NCBI GenBank assembly: GCA_027016915.1
Contig: JALURJ010000009.1
Location: 1-18,476 of the forward strand
Source of the DNA: Desulfurococcales archaeon
GTDB taxonomy: Archaea > Thermoproteota > Thermoprotei_A > Sulfolobales > WAQK01
DNA length: 18,476 nt
Direction of reading: 5' to 3'
A program made the position numbers and the translations under genes. Below, one piece after another: positions 1 through 7,155 of the stretch (within the stretch, counting starts at the first letter, position 1; each line of letters opens with the position of its first letter). Below the pieces are notes generated by a model that searched no databases, had not been told where the DNA came from, and saw only the letters and a list, made by a program, of their open reading frames with translations.

Positions 1-2
1 GG

Positions 3-1151
3 CACTACTGGTTCATAGCATTACTGGCGATTTCCCTAGTGTTCCTCCTAGCGGTGGCCAGGAGGGCTGCATCCTACTCCAGCCCCGTGCTCTACTTCAG
101 CAGCGCCGTTCTCCAGGCTTATGCCGCACTGGTTGCTATACCCTTCACCATTTGGGTAATATATATGGAGAGGCTTTACGGAGCCCTCGTAGTGAGGCTA
201 TCGCTGGCCAAGGTTTCCTTCCCCTTCCTCATCCTAGCCGTAGTCACAGCGGTTTCAGGCATAACTATGGCCCTCTCCGATACAGCCTACGCCCATGTAG
301 GCTACTACCTTGAGTTCGCTGTGGCCGTGCTCCTACTACCACCGCTTTTCTCCTACATAGTTGACCTCATGACCATGACAGCGAAGGACGTTGTAGAGCT
401 TGTGGAGAAGAATGCGCGGAGCGATGCCGAGTTCCTCTCCTCCGCCCTCCATATTCTCAGGCTCTACATGTTGGAGGCATACCACGACGACGAGTCCATA
501 CGGGCGATACTCAGGACCATTGAGAGGAGGCTTTCCAGAATGGACAGGATAGAACCCAACCCCGAGGTTTGGCACAGGTTCAGGGACTTGCTGAAAACCA
601 TAGTGACGGAGACAGGCTACCTGCCCCCGATAAGCTCCATGAAGAGGATAACCACCAGCTTCATGGCGTGGCTTGTAGCCAACAGGAAGACCAAGGTTGC
701 TAGGAGCTTTGTAAGGTATTACCGGAGGCTTGCCCAGAGATACGTGGAGGAGGGCCACGCCATCGAGGCTACCAGCAGCCTCCTCCTACACCCCACGGTA
801 ATAGTGCTCCGCTCTATGAGGGCTCCTCCAGCGCTCCAGTCCTACGCGTTGGAGCAGCTACACCTATACATTAGGAGACTTGCACACCTCACCCGGTACG
901 GCGATCTCACCAAGAGGGAGCTGTGCCGCATACTTGAACACGTCGACGAAGCGCTGGAGAGAGTTGAGGACATCCCGGGCGTGGCTGGCGTGGAGGAGAC
1001 GCTTAACCGAGTGCAGGGAGAGTTTGGATGCGTGAGAAGAACGGCTAGGCGTGGAAGGTCGCTGGCCAAACCAGCCGCTAGGAAGCAGGGTAGACGGATC
1101 CCGGAGGGCGCGGAGGACCGGGGACAGGGAGACGAGCGACCGGAGACCTAA
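3..1151 (+). CDS. Membrane protein of unknown function, 5' end outside window
   Basis: The frame is open to the first bases of the window, so the true start lies upstream; the GTG at 39 is only an internal candidate. The N-terminal 120 or so residues hold about four hydrophobic membrane segments, one starting at the window edge, one around SAVLQAYAALVAIPFTIWVI, one around FPFLILAVVTAVSGITMAL and one around LEFAVAVLLLPPLFSYIV. The remaining two thirds is a charged, helix-rich soluble domain (many Arg, Glu and Leu), probably cytoplasmic. The last 35 residues are very rich in Arg, Gly and Lys and look disordered. I do not recognise the family. The gene ends with TAA 44 bases before the proposed guaA start and runs in the same direction. 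A TATA-like stretch just after the stop suggests guaA has its own promoter. Confidence 0.7.
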   Translation, partial: HYWFIALLAISLVFLLAVARRAASYSSPVLYFSSAVLQAYAALVAIPFTIWVIYMERLYGALVVRLSLAKVSFPFLILAVVTAVSGITMALSDTAYAHVGYYLEFAVAVLLLPPLFSYIVDLMTMTAKDVVELVEKNARSDAEFLSSALHILRLYMLEAYHDDESIRAILRTIERRLSRMDRIEPNPEVWHRFRDLLKTIVTETGYLPPISSMKRITTSFMAWLVANRKTKVARSFVRYYRRLAQRYVEEGHAIEATSSLLLHPTVIVLRSMRAPPALQSYALEQLHLYIRRLAHLTRYGDLTKRELCRILEHVDEALERVEDIPGVAGVEETLNRVQGEFGCVRRTARRGRSLAKPAARKQGRRIPEGAEDRGQGDERPET

Positions 1152-1194
1152 TATTTCTGTTGAGACACTTCCCACCCTAAGAGGATGCTCCGGG

Positions 1195-2763
1195 TTGGAT
1201 CGGCTGGTGCTTTCAGAGGGTTTGAGGAGAAGGTACGACGTCGCGCTGGTCGTGGATTTCGGCGGCCAGTATGCACACCTCATAGCGAGGAGGCTTAGAG
1301 AGCAGGGGGTCTATGCAGAGATTGTTCCATACGATGCGGCGACCCCCGAACACCTAGGAGAGGTTGGAGCTAAGCTTCTAGTACTCTCCGGAGGCCCCTC
1401 CAGCGTCTACACACCTGGAGCGCCGCTGATAGATCCAAGCATCTTGGAGGGAGACGTGCCTGTTCTGGGCATATGTTATGGGCACCAGCTGATAGCGAAG
1501 CTCCTGGGAGGCAGGGTGAGGAGAGGGCGCGGCGAATATGGGAGAACCCTGGTCAAGATAGTGGAGGACGATCCCCTCTTCGAGGGCTGGGGGGAGGAGG
1601 AATACGTGTGGATGAGCCATGCAGACTACGTGGCTGAACCTCCGCCTGGATTCAAGGTATTAGCTGTCTCGGAAAACGGCTACATAGCCGCCATGAGGCA
1701 CAGCGAGAAGCCCATCTACGGGGTCCAGTTCCACCCTGAGGTAAAGCACACCCCTAAAGGCGCCGCAATGCTCCACAACTATGCTTACAGGATCGCCGGG
1801 GTCTCCAGGACCTGGAGGGCTGAGAACCTAGTAGGAGTACTGGTCTCGGAGATCAGGGAAAGAGTTGGGGAGCGGGGCAAAGTGCTGGTAGCGGTGAGCG
1901 GCGGAGTAGACAGCACTGTGGTAGCTGTGCTGGTGAAGAAAGCCGTGGGGCGCCGGCTGGTGGCGGTGTTCGTCGACCACGGCCTGCTGAGGGAGGGCGA
2001 GGCTAAGGAGGTTTTGGAGGCGCTCCGGGGTCTGGGTATAGAACCCGTCTTCGTGGATGCCAGGGAGAGGTTCCTCTCCAGGCTCGTTGGAGTCGAGGAT
2101 TGCGAGGAGCGTAGACGCATCATAGGCGAGGAGTTCGCCAGGATATTTAGGGAAATAGTTGAGAGAGACCCCGAGATAAGATGGCTGGCGCAGGGGACAA
2201 CCTATCCCGACATCATCGAGAGCGGCGCCGTGAAAGGGGCTGACAGGATTAAGAGCCACCACAACGTGGCCGGGCTGCCCAGCTGGCTAGGCCTCGATGT
2301 GTTGGAGCCTATAAAGTACTTCTACAAAGACGAGGTCCGCAGAATTGCCGAAGCCTTAGGGATACCCCACCGCATAGTCTACAGGCACCCCTTCCCAGGG
2401 CCTGGCCTGGCAGTTAGGGTTATGGGTAGGTTCACGCTGGAAAAGCTGGAAATAGCTAGGAGAGCGTCCAGGATAGTTGAGGAGGAGCTGAGGAGGGCCG
2501 GGCTATACAGGGATGTGTGGCAGGCGTTCGCTGTAGTGGGGGACGACAAGTGGGTTGGGGTCAAGGGTGACCAGAGAAGCGTGGGCTACGTTGTAACCGT
2601 GAGAATCGTTGAGAGCGAGGATGCTATGACCGCTGACTGGGCCAGGCTGCCAGCAGAGGTCCTCGACAAGATATCGAGGAGGATAACAAGCGAGATCCCC
2701 GAGGTCGCCATGGTGACCTACGCGGTAACCACAAAACCGCCCTCAACCATAGAGCCCTGCTAG
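1195..2763 (+). CDS. guaA: GMP synthase (glutamine-hydrolysing)
   Basis: Converts XMP, glutamine and ATP to GMP in the last step of guanine nucleotide synthesis. The N-terminal class I glutamine amidotransferase domain carries VVDFGGQYAHLI, the nucleophile Cys94 in GICYGHQ and the His of QFHPE. The ATP-pyrophosphatase domain follows with the PP-loop SGGVDST from about residue 235, then the C-terminal dimerisation domain with RHPFPGPGLAVR and the end motif TKPPSTIEPC. Many euryarchaea encode the two domains as separate subunits; here they are fused and about 522 residues long, the usual bacterial-type length. The frame stays open upstream to 1051 but that part overlaps the previous gene and looks unnatural. 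I chose TTG 1195 because AGAGGA lies about 10 nt before it and a TATA-like TAATATTT sits at 1149-1156. GTG 1207 and TTG 1222 are alternatives. Confidence 0.95.
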   Translation: MDRLVLSEGLRRRYDVALVVDFGGQYAHLIARRLREQGVYAEIVPYDAATPEHLGEVGAKLLVLSGGPSSVYTPGAPLIDPSILEGDVPVLGICYGHQLIAKLLGGRVRRGRGEYGRTLVKIVEDDPLFEGWGEEEYVWMSHADYVAEPPPGFKVLAVSENGYIAAMRHSEKPIYGVQFHPEVKHTPKGAAMLHNYAYRIAGVSRTWRAENLVGVLVSEIRERVGERGKVLVAVSGGVDSTVVAVLVKKAVGRRLVAVFVDHGLLREGEAKEVLEALRGLGIEPVFVDARERFLSRLVGVEDCEERRRIIGEEFARIFREIVERDPEIRWLAQGTTYPDIIESGAVKGADRIKSHHNVAGLPSWLGLDVLEPIKYFYKDEVRRIAEALGIPHRIVYRHPFPGPGLAVRVMGRFTLEKLEIARRASRIVEEELRRAGLYRDVWQAFAVVGDDKWVGVKGDQRSVGYVVTVRIVESEDAMTADWARLPAEVLDKISRRITSEIPEVAMVTYAVTTKPPSTIEPC

Positions 2764-2798
2764 CGACGCTTCATATATGTGTCGGGAGGCTGGGATCC

Positions 2799-3476
2799 TT
2801 GGGGAACGACGTGGAGCCCGTCCTCGATAGGATCAGGAGGGCTCTAGTCGAGCTGGACGAAGAGGCGTTTCTCAGCGCCGTGGAGGAGGCGCTACAGAGC
2901 GGTGTGCCGGCTAGACGCATAGTGTTCGAGGCGATGAGCAAGGGGATGGAGGAGGTGGGCAAGCTCTTCGAGGTAGGGGAGTACTTCCTGGCCGAGATGA
3001 TAATAGCCGCGGACATGTTCAAGAAGGCCATGTCAAAGCTCCAGCCGGTCCTCGACAAGGAGGCTCCGAGTTCCGGCACAGTGCGCGGGAAAGTGGTGAT
3101 AGGTACTGTTGAGGGCGACGTCCACGATATAGGGAAGAGCCTCGTGGCATCAATGCTTAGGGCTGCAGGGTTCGAAGTCGTTGATCTCGGTGTTGACGTT
3201 CCTGCCGAGAGGTTTGTTGAAGCTGTGGAGAAACACCGCCCCCACATACTAGCTATGAGCGCTCTCCTTACGACCACCATGAAGAACATGGAAAAGGTGA
3301 TCAGTCTCCTGGAGAAGAGGGGGCTCCGCGATAAGGTAAGGGTCATAATAGGAGGCGCCCCCACAACGCCCGAGTTTGCCGAGAAGGTGGGAGCCGACGC
3401 CTGGGCCCGGAACGCCATCGAGGCCGTCAAGAAATGCATAGAACTGTCTAAGAGCCTCGACCATGCTACCTCCTAA
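2799..3476 (+). CDS. Methyltransferase cognate corrinoid protein (MtbC/MttC-like)
   Basis: A B12-binding protein of the type that carries a methyl group between a substrate-specific methyltransferase and a second methyltransferase. Residues 1-90 form the helical cap domain (a KGMEEVGKLFEVGEYFLAEM stretch is typical). A Rossmann B12 domain follows with DVHDIGK, where His109 is the expected lower cobalt ligand, then SALLTTTM and GGAPTT near the cofactor tail. Length (226 codons) matches MttC/MtbC/MtmC-type proteins. The start is TTG with GGGAGG about 10 nt upstream; a TATA-like TTCATATA lies at about 2771-2778, so transcription may begin close to the start. No methyltransferase, reactivase or methylamine-type gene lies on either side, so the substrate cannot be inferred. 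The 3' end overlaps the convergent gene by 11 bases. The family call is firm; the physiological role is open. Confidence 0.9.
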   Translation: MGNDVEPVLDRIRRALVELDEEAFLSAVEEALQSGVPARRIVFEAMSKGMEEVGKLFEVGEYFLAEMIIAADMFKKAMSKLQPVLDKEAPSSGTVRGKVVIGTVEGDVHDIGKSLVASMLRAAGFEVVDLGVDVPAERFVEAVEKHRPHILAMSALLTTTMKNMEKVISLLEKRGLRDKVRVIIGGAPTTPEFAEKVGADAWARNAIEAVKKCIELSKSLDHATS

Positions 3477-3981
3477 GTGCCAGGAACAGCACCGCAGCTG
3501 AAGCCAAGATCGCTAAGACAATAACTAGCAATGTGCTTGCTTCACCGCTCTCCCTGGTCCCTGTGTCCACTACGGGGACCAGTAAGGTCTCAGAGGCTCT
3601 CTCCTCCCCGTTGACCTTGAGTATGACGTTATACTTGCCTGGCTCCAGCTTTAACGTGAAGCTTCTCGTATCCCCCGTAATCACCTGCGCGGAGGGCCCG
3701 GTCCACCGGAGCACTGCAACATCTATAATTATGGTGTCGCCCTGCACCAGGGGGTTGCTCCAGCTGGCTGAATAACCAGCGTCTCGGAACAAGAGTTTAA
3801 CGGTTATGTTCGCACGTTCGTCTACTGGCACGGCTGAGACTTGTACCTCCAGGGGCTCGCCCTCCACCCAGGTCCCCGTGGAGGAGGCCGAGACAAGTGT
3901 TCCTGCTAGGGGCTGTAGCATTGGGGCTAGCAGCATCGCTGCTAGTACAAGCATGTATCTCGTTCTCACCAGAGCATGCAC
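3466..3981 (-). CDS. Predicted secreted, C-terminally anchored beta-rich protein
   Basis: The protein has a signal-peptide-like N-terminus (two Arg, then LVLAAMLLAPML and small residues around 26-33). A region of about 110 residues is rich in Val, Thr and alternating hydrophobics, as in an Ig-like or CARDB-type beta sandwich, and contains the phrase LEPGKYNVILKVNGE. A single hydrophobic anchor LLVIVLAILASAAVLFLAL at about 151-169 is followed by two Arg. It is probably on the cell surface, held by the C-terminal helix. The family is not recognised. The start is GTG 3981; an ATG ten codons in is possible. It lies 40 bases downstream of the P-loop ATPase on the same strand. The gap holds CTATTAAGG, which could be a separate TATA box, followed by GGAG. 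Any functional link to the ATPase is unproven. Confidence 0.7.
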   Translation of the reverse strand: MHALVRTRYMLVLAAMLLAPMLQPLAGTLVSASSTGTWVEGEPLEVQVSAVPVDERANITVKLLFRDAGYSASWSNPLVQGDTIIIDVAVLRWTGPSAQVITGDTRSFTLKLEPGKYNVILKVNGEERASETLLVPVVDTGTRESGEASTLLVIVLAILASAAVLFLALRR

Positions 3982-4021
3982 CTGTGCATCCTGTTCTCGT
4001 CGCTCCTTAATAGGCTAGTCA

Positions 4022-4909
4022 TTAGAACACTGCTGGCTTCTCCATAATGACGGACAATACGGCGTCCAGCAGCCCCTCGGCCCACGCTGTTTCCTTTGGT
4101 CTTTTCTCGGGTTTTAGAGGGACCACTCTTGAGGGCTTTATTAGGGTCAGTACATCCTCCGTGGTGAGCTGCCAGGGCTTTCTTATCCCGGCGGCGGCCT
4201 GCACGGCTTTCCTATACTTGTCACCGCTATAGATCGCTGCCTTGCCGGGTGCCACCGCCACCACAGCGCTGGCCTTCAGGCAGCCGGGCGTTGGGAGTGC
4301 GGCGTCGTTATACGACTCTACCACTAGGAAGTCGTGCTTCGACGCCAGGTGGTCTAAGCAGGTGTCGGCGTGGATCACTCCATCCATGCCTAATAGCTCC
4401 TCCATTACCACAGGGCTGAGGGGTTTAGGCTCCGGCTTCAGGCTTCCTACGAGCTTCCATGCGGCCTCCTCTAATCTTTGGGGTAGCTTCTCTATGTTCT
4501 CGGGCACGTAGATGTGGTGTGTTGATTTGACTCCTTCTTTGCCGCAGCTAGTGATCCTTGCCACTACTACCTGCTCCCTCGGGTTCGTAACCATTGAACG
4601 GTACGCTGATAGCCTCCACCCAGACCTCTCGGGGTCCGGCGGCATGAGCAGCGAAACTAGTGGGCCTACAGCCTCTAAAGGTTCCTGTGTTCCAGACGCT
4701 TTCAGTAGCAGGTACATGTCCTCGCCGACAAGGATACCTCGCTCGGTGCTGAGTGCTACGTACTCGTACTGGGTCCACCCGTTGAAGCCGCTGACAGGCT
4801 TAGAAGCTCCCACGTTCATGCCTCTGGAGCGTGCCTCGGCTATTAGGGAGACCGCTACGCCGGTCTTGCCTGAATCGTGGCTAAGCATGCCAACCACTAG
4901 TATGATCAT
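4022..4909 (-). CDS. Dethiobiotin synthetase-like P-loop ATPase, function unknown
   Basis: A nucleotide-binding protein with an N-terminal Walker A variant GMLSHDSGKT (residues 7-16), resembling the BioD/CobQ group of SIMIBI P-loop proteins. The phrases VGASKPVSG and DFLVVESYNDAALP fit the switch and Walker B regions of that fold. It is 295 residues long with no membrane segment. I do not see biotin or cobamide genes nearby, so a BioD role is not supported; it matches my memory of uncharacterised archaeal predicted P-loop ATPase/GTPase proteins. I chose ATG 4909 over GTG 4918: the GTG sits inside a perfect GGAGGTGA ribosome site (4922-4915) that stands exactly 5 nt before the ATG. It is divergent from folE with an AT-rich stretch between, and upstream of the surface protein gene on the same strand. 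Confidence 0.8.
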   Translation of the reverse strand: MIILVVGMLSHDSGKTGVAVSLIAEARSRGMNVGASKPVSGFNGWTQYEYVALSTERGILVGEDMYLLLKASGTQEPLEAVGPLVSLLMPPDPERSGWRLSAYRSMVTNPREQVVVARITSCGKEGVKSTHHIYVPENIEKLPQRLEEAAWKLVGSLKPEPKPLSPVVMEELLGMDGVIHADTCLDHLASKHDFLVVESYNDAALPTPGCLKASAVVAVAPGKAAIYSGDKYRKAVQAAAGIRKPWQLTTEDVLTLIKPSRVVPLKPEKRPKETAWAEGLLDAVLSVIMEKPAVF

Positions 4910-5032
4910 CGCCCTCACCTCCCTTGGGCTCCCGATAGCCGATTTTTGGGTGCAGCAGTCTATATTATTTTGCCTTCAGATGCAACGGGCCTAATATTAA
5001 TCTCTAGTCCCCCTTGTATCAAGGGAGGAGAA
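4910..5032. promoter_or_regulatory. Divergent promoter region between P-loop ATPase and folE
   Basis: Contains CCTAATATTAAT (about 4990-5001), a TATA-like box about 27 nt before the expected folE transcription start, followed by the ribosome site GGGAGG at 5023-5028. On the minus strand an AT-rich AATAATATA around 4962-4970 is placed to serve the ATPase gene, which then uses GGAGGTGA at 4922-4915. No clear operator palindrome was seen. Confidence 0.45.
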
Positions 5033-5629
5033 ATGTCGAGCGACACCCGCAGTCGCCTCGTTGCTGCCCTGAAAAAATACTTGGCAGAACTCGGAGTAGA
5101 CGTCGAGTCTCCAGGCGTCAAGGACACACCTGAAAGATGGGTTTCCGCCCTCGAGGAGTATACCGAAGGCCTCAGGGTAGGCTTTGACGAGTGGAAGGTG
5201 TTCGACTCGGAGGAGAGCAGCATAGACACGGATGGAGGGCTAGTGGTGGTTAGAGATATACCTTTTTCTAGCATCTGTGAGCACCACTTGCTGCCCTTCT
5301 TCGGTAGGGTCCACATAGCATATGTGCCGGGCAGGGAGGTTGTGGGTATAAGCAAGTTTGCACGCCTAGTCTCATGGCTTGCAGCACGCCCGCAGGTCCA
5401 GGAGAGGCTGACGGGCCAGATAGCGGATCGCGTCATGGAAATGACCGACGCTAAGGGGGTGCTAGTGGTGGTTCAAGCTATACATACATGCATGGTCACC
5501 CGAGGTGCCCGCAGCCACGGTTCAAGGATAGTCACAGTGAGTTCTCGGGGAGTGCTCCAGAGGGCTGACCTTAGAGCAGCAGCCCTGCTCCTAGCAGGCT
5601 CCAGAGATGAGGGTGTGCTGAACCGGTGA
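5033..5629 (+). CDS. folE: GTP cyclohydrolase I, FolE type
   Basis: Converts GTP to 7,8-dihydroneopterin triphosphate, the first step of pterin synthesis and also the entry to preQ0 and archaeosine in tRNA. The zinc-site motif CEHHLLPFFG (Cys82, His84, His85) and the second zinc Cys153 in TCMVTRGARS are both present. VPGREVVGISKFARLV and QERLTGQIAD are the usual conserved blocks. At 198 residues the length is right for a type IA enzyme. The frame is open upstream to 4946, but ATG 5033 is preceded by GGGAGGAG and matches the normal N-terminus (KDTPERW about 30 residues in). No other pterin or archaeosine gene is in the window, so which pathway it feeds is not shown here. Confidence 0.95.
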   Translation: MSSDTRSRLVAALKKYLAELGVDVESPGVKDTPERWVSALEEYTEGLRVGFDEWKVFDSEESSIDTDGGLVVVRDIPFSSICEHHLLPFFGRVHIAYVPGREVVGISKFARLVSWLAARPQVQERLTGQIADRVMEMTDAKGVLVVVQAIHTCMVTRGARSHGSRIVTVSSRGVLQRADLRAAALLLAGSRDEGVLNR

Positions 5630-5788
5630 AAGCAGTAATATGATCGAAGCATCTTGTACGGTTTCCAAAGAGGTATTATTCTATAGAAGGAGTGGTTTAA
5701 AGCGTTATGTAGCAAGAATCTGTCTCCATATAGACATATATATGTCCGGAGCTAGATAATACTAATAATAGGTAACCAGCCGGGATGA
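5630..5788 (+). promoter_or_regulatory. Promoter and operator-like region before the tandem winged-helix gene
   Basis: Holds a perfect 14-bp palindrome GACATATATATGTC at 5733-5746. TGTCT at 5721-5725 pairs with AGACA at 5732-5736, so TGTC/GACA/TGTC half-sites occur three times in 26 bp. Downstream, AT-rich ATAATACTAATAATA (5756-5770) includes the likely TATA box, about 27 nt before the ATG pair at 5789. No ribosome site is seen, so the mRNA is probably leaderless. The layout suits binding by the regulator encoded just downstream. Confidence 0.45.
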
Positions 5789-6445
5789 ATGATGAAAAAT
5801 TATGGTTCGAGTTCCGAACAAAACATGCGTAGAAGCGCTGTCGACATATTAGCCGACATTTTAGCCGCGTGCCAGCGCGGCGAGAAGATTACGCGTATCA
5901 TGCTTAGGGCAGGCCTAAACTATCCCCAGGCCCGGAAGTACCTTTCAGCCATGCTGGATGCAGGCCTACTCGCTACTGCACAGGGCGCCTCGAGCTCCAT
6001 ATATGAGACCACGCCTTCAGGTTTGCGTTTCCTGTTCCACTATGCCAAGATGGTGCGTCTCCTCTCCGGGGAAGAGGGAGGCTCGTTGGAGGTGGTTGAG
6101 GAAATGCCTGAAATACATGTCGAGGCGATAAGTGCAGTCCGCGACGACGCCGAACCCTCCCTAGTTCCTCATCAGAGAAGCCCCTACGACCTTGTGGCAT
6201 GTATACTGATCAATGCTATAGATGGCAGCACGCTGGGAGACCTCGGAAGACGCTGCATGATGAATCATTTTCAGGCTAGGAAGTATACACGGCACCTTAT
6301 CGGGCTGGGCCTGCTGGTTAGGTCGGGCTTCAACGTTAAGGGTAGAACCATAATGACTACCACGGATAGGGGTCTCGACTACTTAGCTAGCTATGCCCAG
6401 CTATACATGGTTTCGAGGACGATCCACGAAGGCAACCACTTTTAG
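5789..6445 (+). CDS. Tandem winged-helix transcriptional regulator
   Basis: The 218-residue protein contains two copies of one winged-helix unit. The first spans about residues 13-92, the second about 131-209, joined by an acidic linker with EVVEEMPEIHVEA. Aligned marks of the repeat are ARKYLSAMLDAGLL versus ARKYTRHLIGLGLL and TPSGLRFLFHYAKM versus TDRGLDYLASYAQL. Each looks like the archaeal COG3432/HTH_45 type DNA-binding domain, normally a single copy acting as a dimer. The fused pair would give a single-chain pseudo-dimer. No ligand domain is visible. The start ATG ATG is preceded by no ribosome site but by a TATA-like stretch at the right distance, implying a leaderless mRNA; ATG 5825 is an alternative. 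Its stop overlaps the end of the convergent kptA by 4 bases. Targets are unknown; self-regulation is plausible. Confidence 0.8.
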   Translation: MMKNYGSSSEQNMRRSAVDILADILAACQRGEKITRIMLRAGLNYPQARKYLSAMLDAGLLATAQGASSSIYETTPSGLRFLFHYAKMVRLLSGEEGGSLEVVEEMPEIHVEAISAVRDDAEPSLVPHQRSPYDLVACILINAIDGSTLGDLGRRCMMNHFQARKYTRHLIGLGLLVRSGFNVKGRTIMTTTDRGLDYLASYAQLYMVSRTIHEGNHF

Positions 6446-7095
6446 GCATGCCGGGAAACGTGGGAGATGCATTCTGTAGGTACGTATCTTACTAGTCTCA
6501 CCTTCTCTGAAGCTACGTAGATTTTCAATCCTCTGGCCCTCAGGCACCCCGCGTCAATAGTTAGTACGACCACGTCTCTCCCATGGCGACGGCCCGTCTC
6601 CGCGGCGTCTTCCGGCGTGGTGGAGAGATGCACCCACAGCCTTCCCCCAGGCTTTATGCCCTCCCGCATTATGGCCCTATATGCTTGGAGGGATGTTCCG
6701 TGGTAAAGCTTGGCGGATTTCGTGTCTTCCTCGTAGCTTATATCTACCTTGACACTGTGCCCGTATCTTGCCCTGATCCTCCCATCTCTAAGCTCGAAAC
6801 GGCCCTTCGGGTCCATTAGGGCTACTGCCACCACATGCTCTACACGGAGCCACGAGTATGCCTCCTTGTTTCGCCATCTCTCCCGGATGGCGTTGACCAG
6901 GGTTTCCACATCAACCCAGCCCTCCTTGTCGAGGCTTAATCCCAGCTCTGAGGGGAAGTGTCTGAGCAGTCCGCTCACCAGTTTGCTCAGCATAACCCTC
7001 CTATTACCATCTATAAGCAGCTTGGCTCCTGAACCACACTCAGCCGGCTCCTCAACGAGACTCCCGTCCTCGACGCATTCATATATGGGCTTCAA
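6442..7095 (-). CDS. kptA: RNA 2'-phosphotransferase (Tpt1/KptA family)
   Basis: Family members move an RNA 2'-phosphate to NAD+, giving ADP-ribose cyclic phosphate; in archaea the natural substrate is uncertain because RtcB-type splicing leaves no 2'-phosphate. The core begins at about residue 36 with LSKLVSGLLRHFPSELGL, then DKEGWVDVE, DPKGRFEL, IRARYGHS (107-114), LYHGT (130-134) and VHLS (155-158), all hallmark blocks. The first 34 residues hold Cys7 and Cys20 and resemble the zinc-ribbon-like N-terminal extension of some archaeal KptA proteins, though only two cysteines remain. The start is TTG; no ribosome site is seen, but TATTATAG at about 7113-7121 on the minus strand sits at leaderless distance. 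ATG 6993 would remove the extension and is less likely, since the extension looks homologous. Confidence 0.92.
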   Translation of the reverse strand: MKPIYECVEDGSLVEEPAECGSGAKLLIDGNRRVMLSKLVSGLLRHFPSELGLSLDKEGWVDVETLVNAIRERWRNKEAYSWLRVEHVVAVALMDPKGRFELRDGRIRARYGHSVKVDISYEEDTKSAKLYHGTSLQAYRAIMREGIKPGGRLWVHLSTTPEDAAETGRRHGRDVVVLTIDAGCLRARGLKIYVASEKVRLVRYVPTECISHVSRHA

Positions 7096-7155
7096 GGGTC
7101 CGGACCCGCGACGCGCTATAATATCGCTCTCTCCTAAGATTTTAATGGCCTCTCG
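7096..7155. promoter_or_regulatory. Divergent promoter between kptA and the PfkB kinase
   Basis: A 60-bp gap with a perfect 12-bp palindrome GGGTCCGGACCC (7096-7107) touching the kptA TTG start, then TATAATA-like sequence (7116-7123) usable on the minus strand, and TTTTAAT (7139-7145) as the likely TATA box for the kinase gene. Both genes appear to be transcribed from starts at or near their start codons. Confidence 0.45.

Noticed and set aside
1051..1194. Upstream extension of the guaA frame
   Set aside because: It overlaps the preceding gene, is Arg-rich and has no counterpart in GMP synthases; a TATA-like box and a ribosome site lie after it.
2771..3439. 222-residue minus-strand frame opposite the corrinoid protein
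   Set aside because: Ser/Thr/Arg-rich with no family features; the plus strand carries all B12-binding motifs.
6257..6263. ATGATGA, a C-box-like sequence in the regulator gene
   Set aside because: No D' or D box follows at the right distance; it codes for part of the second winged-helix domain.
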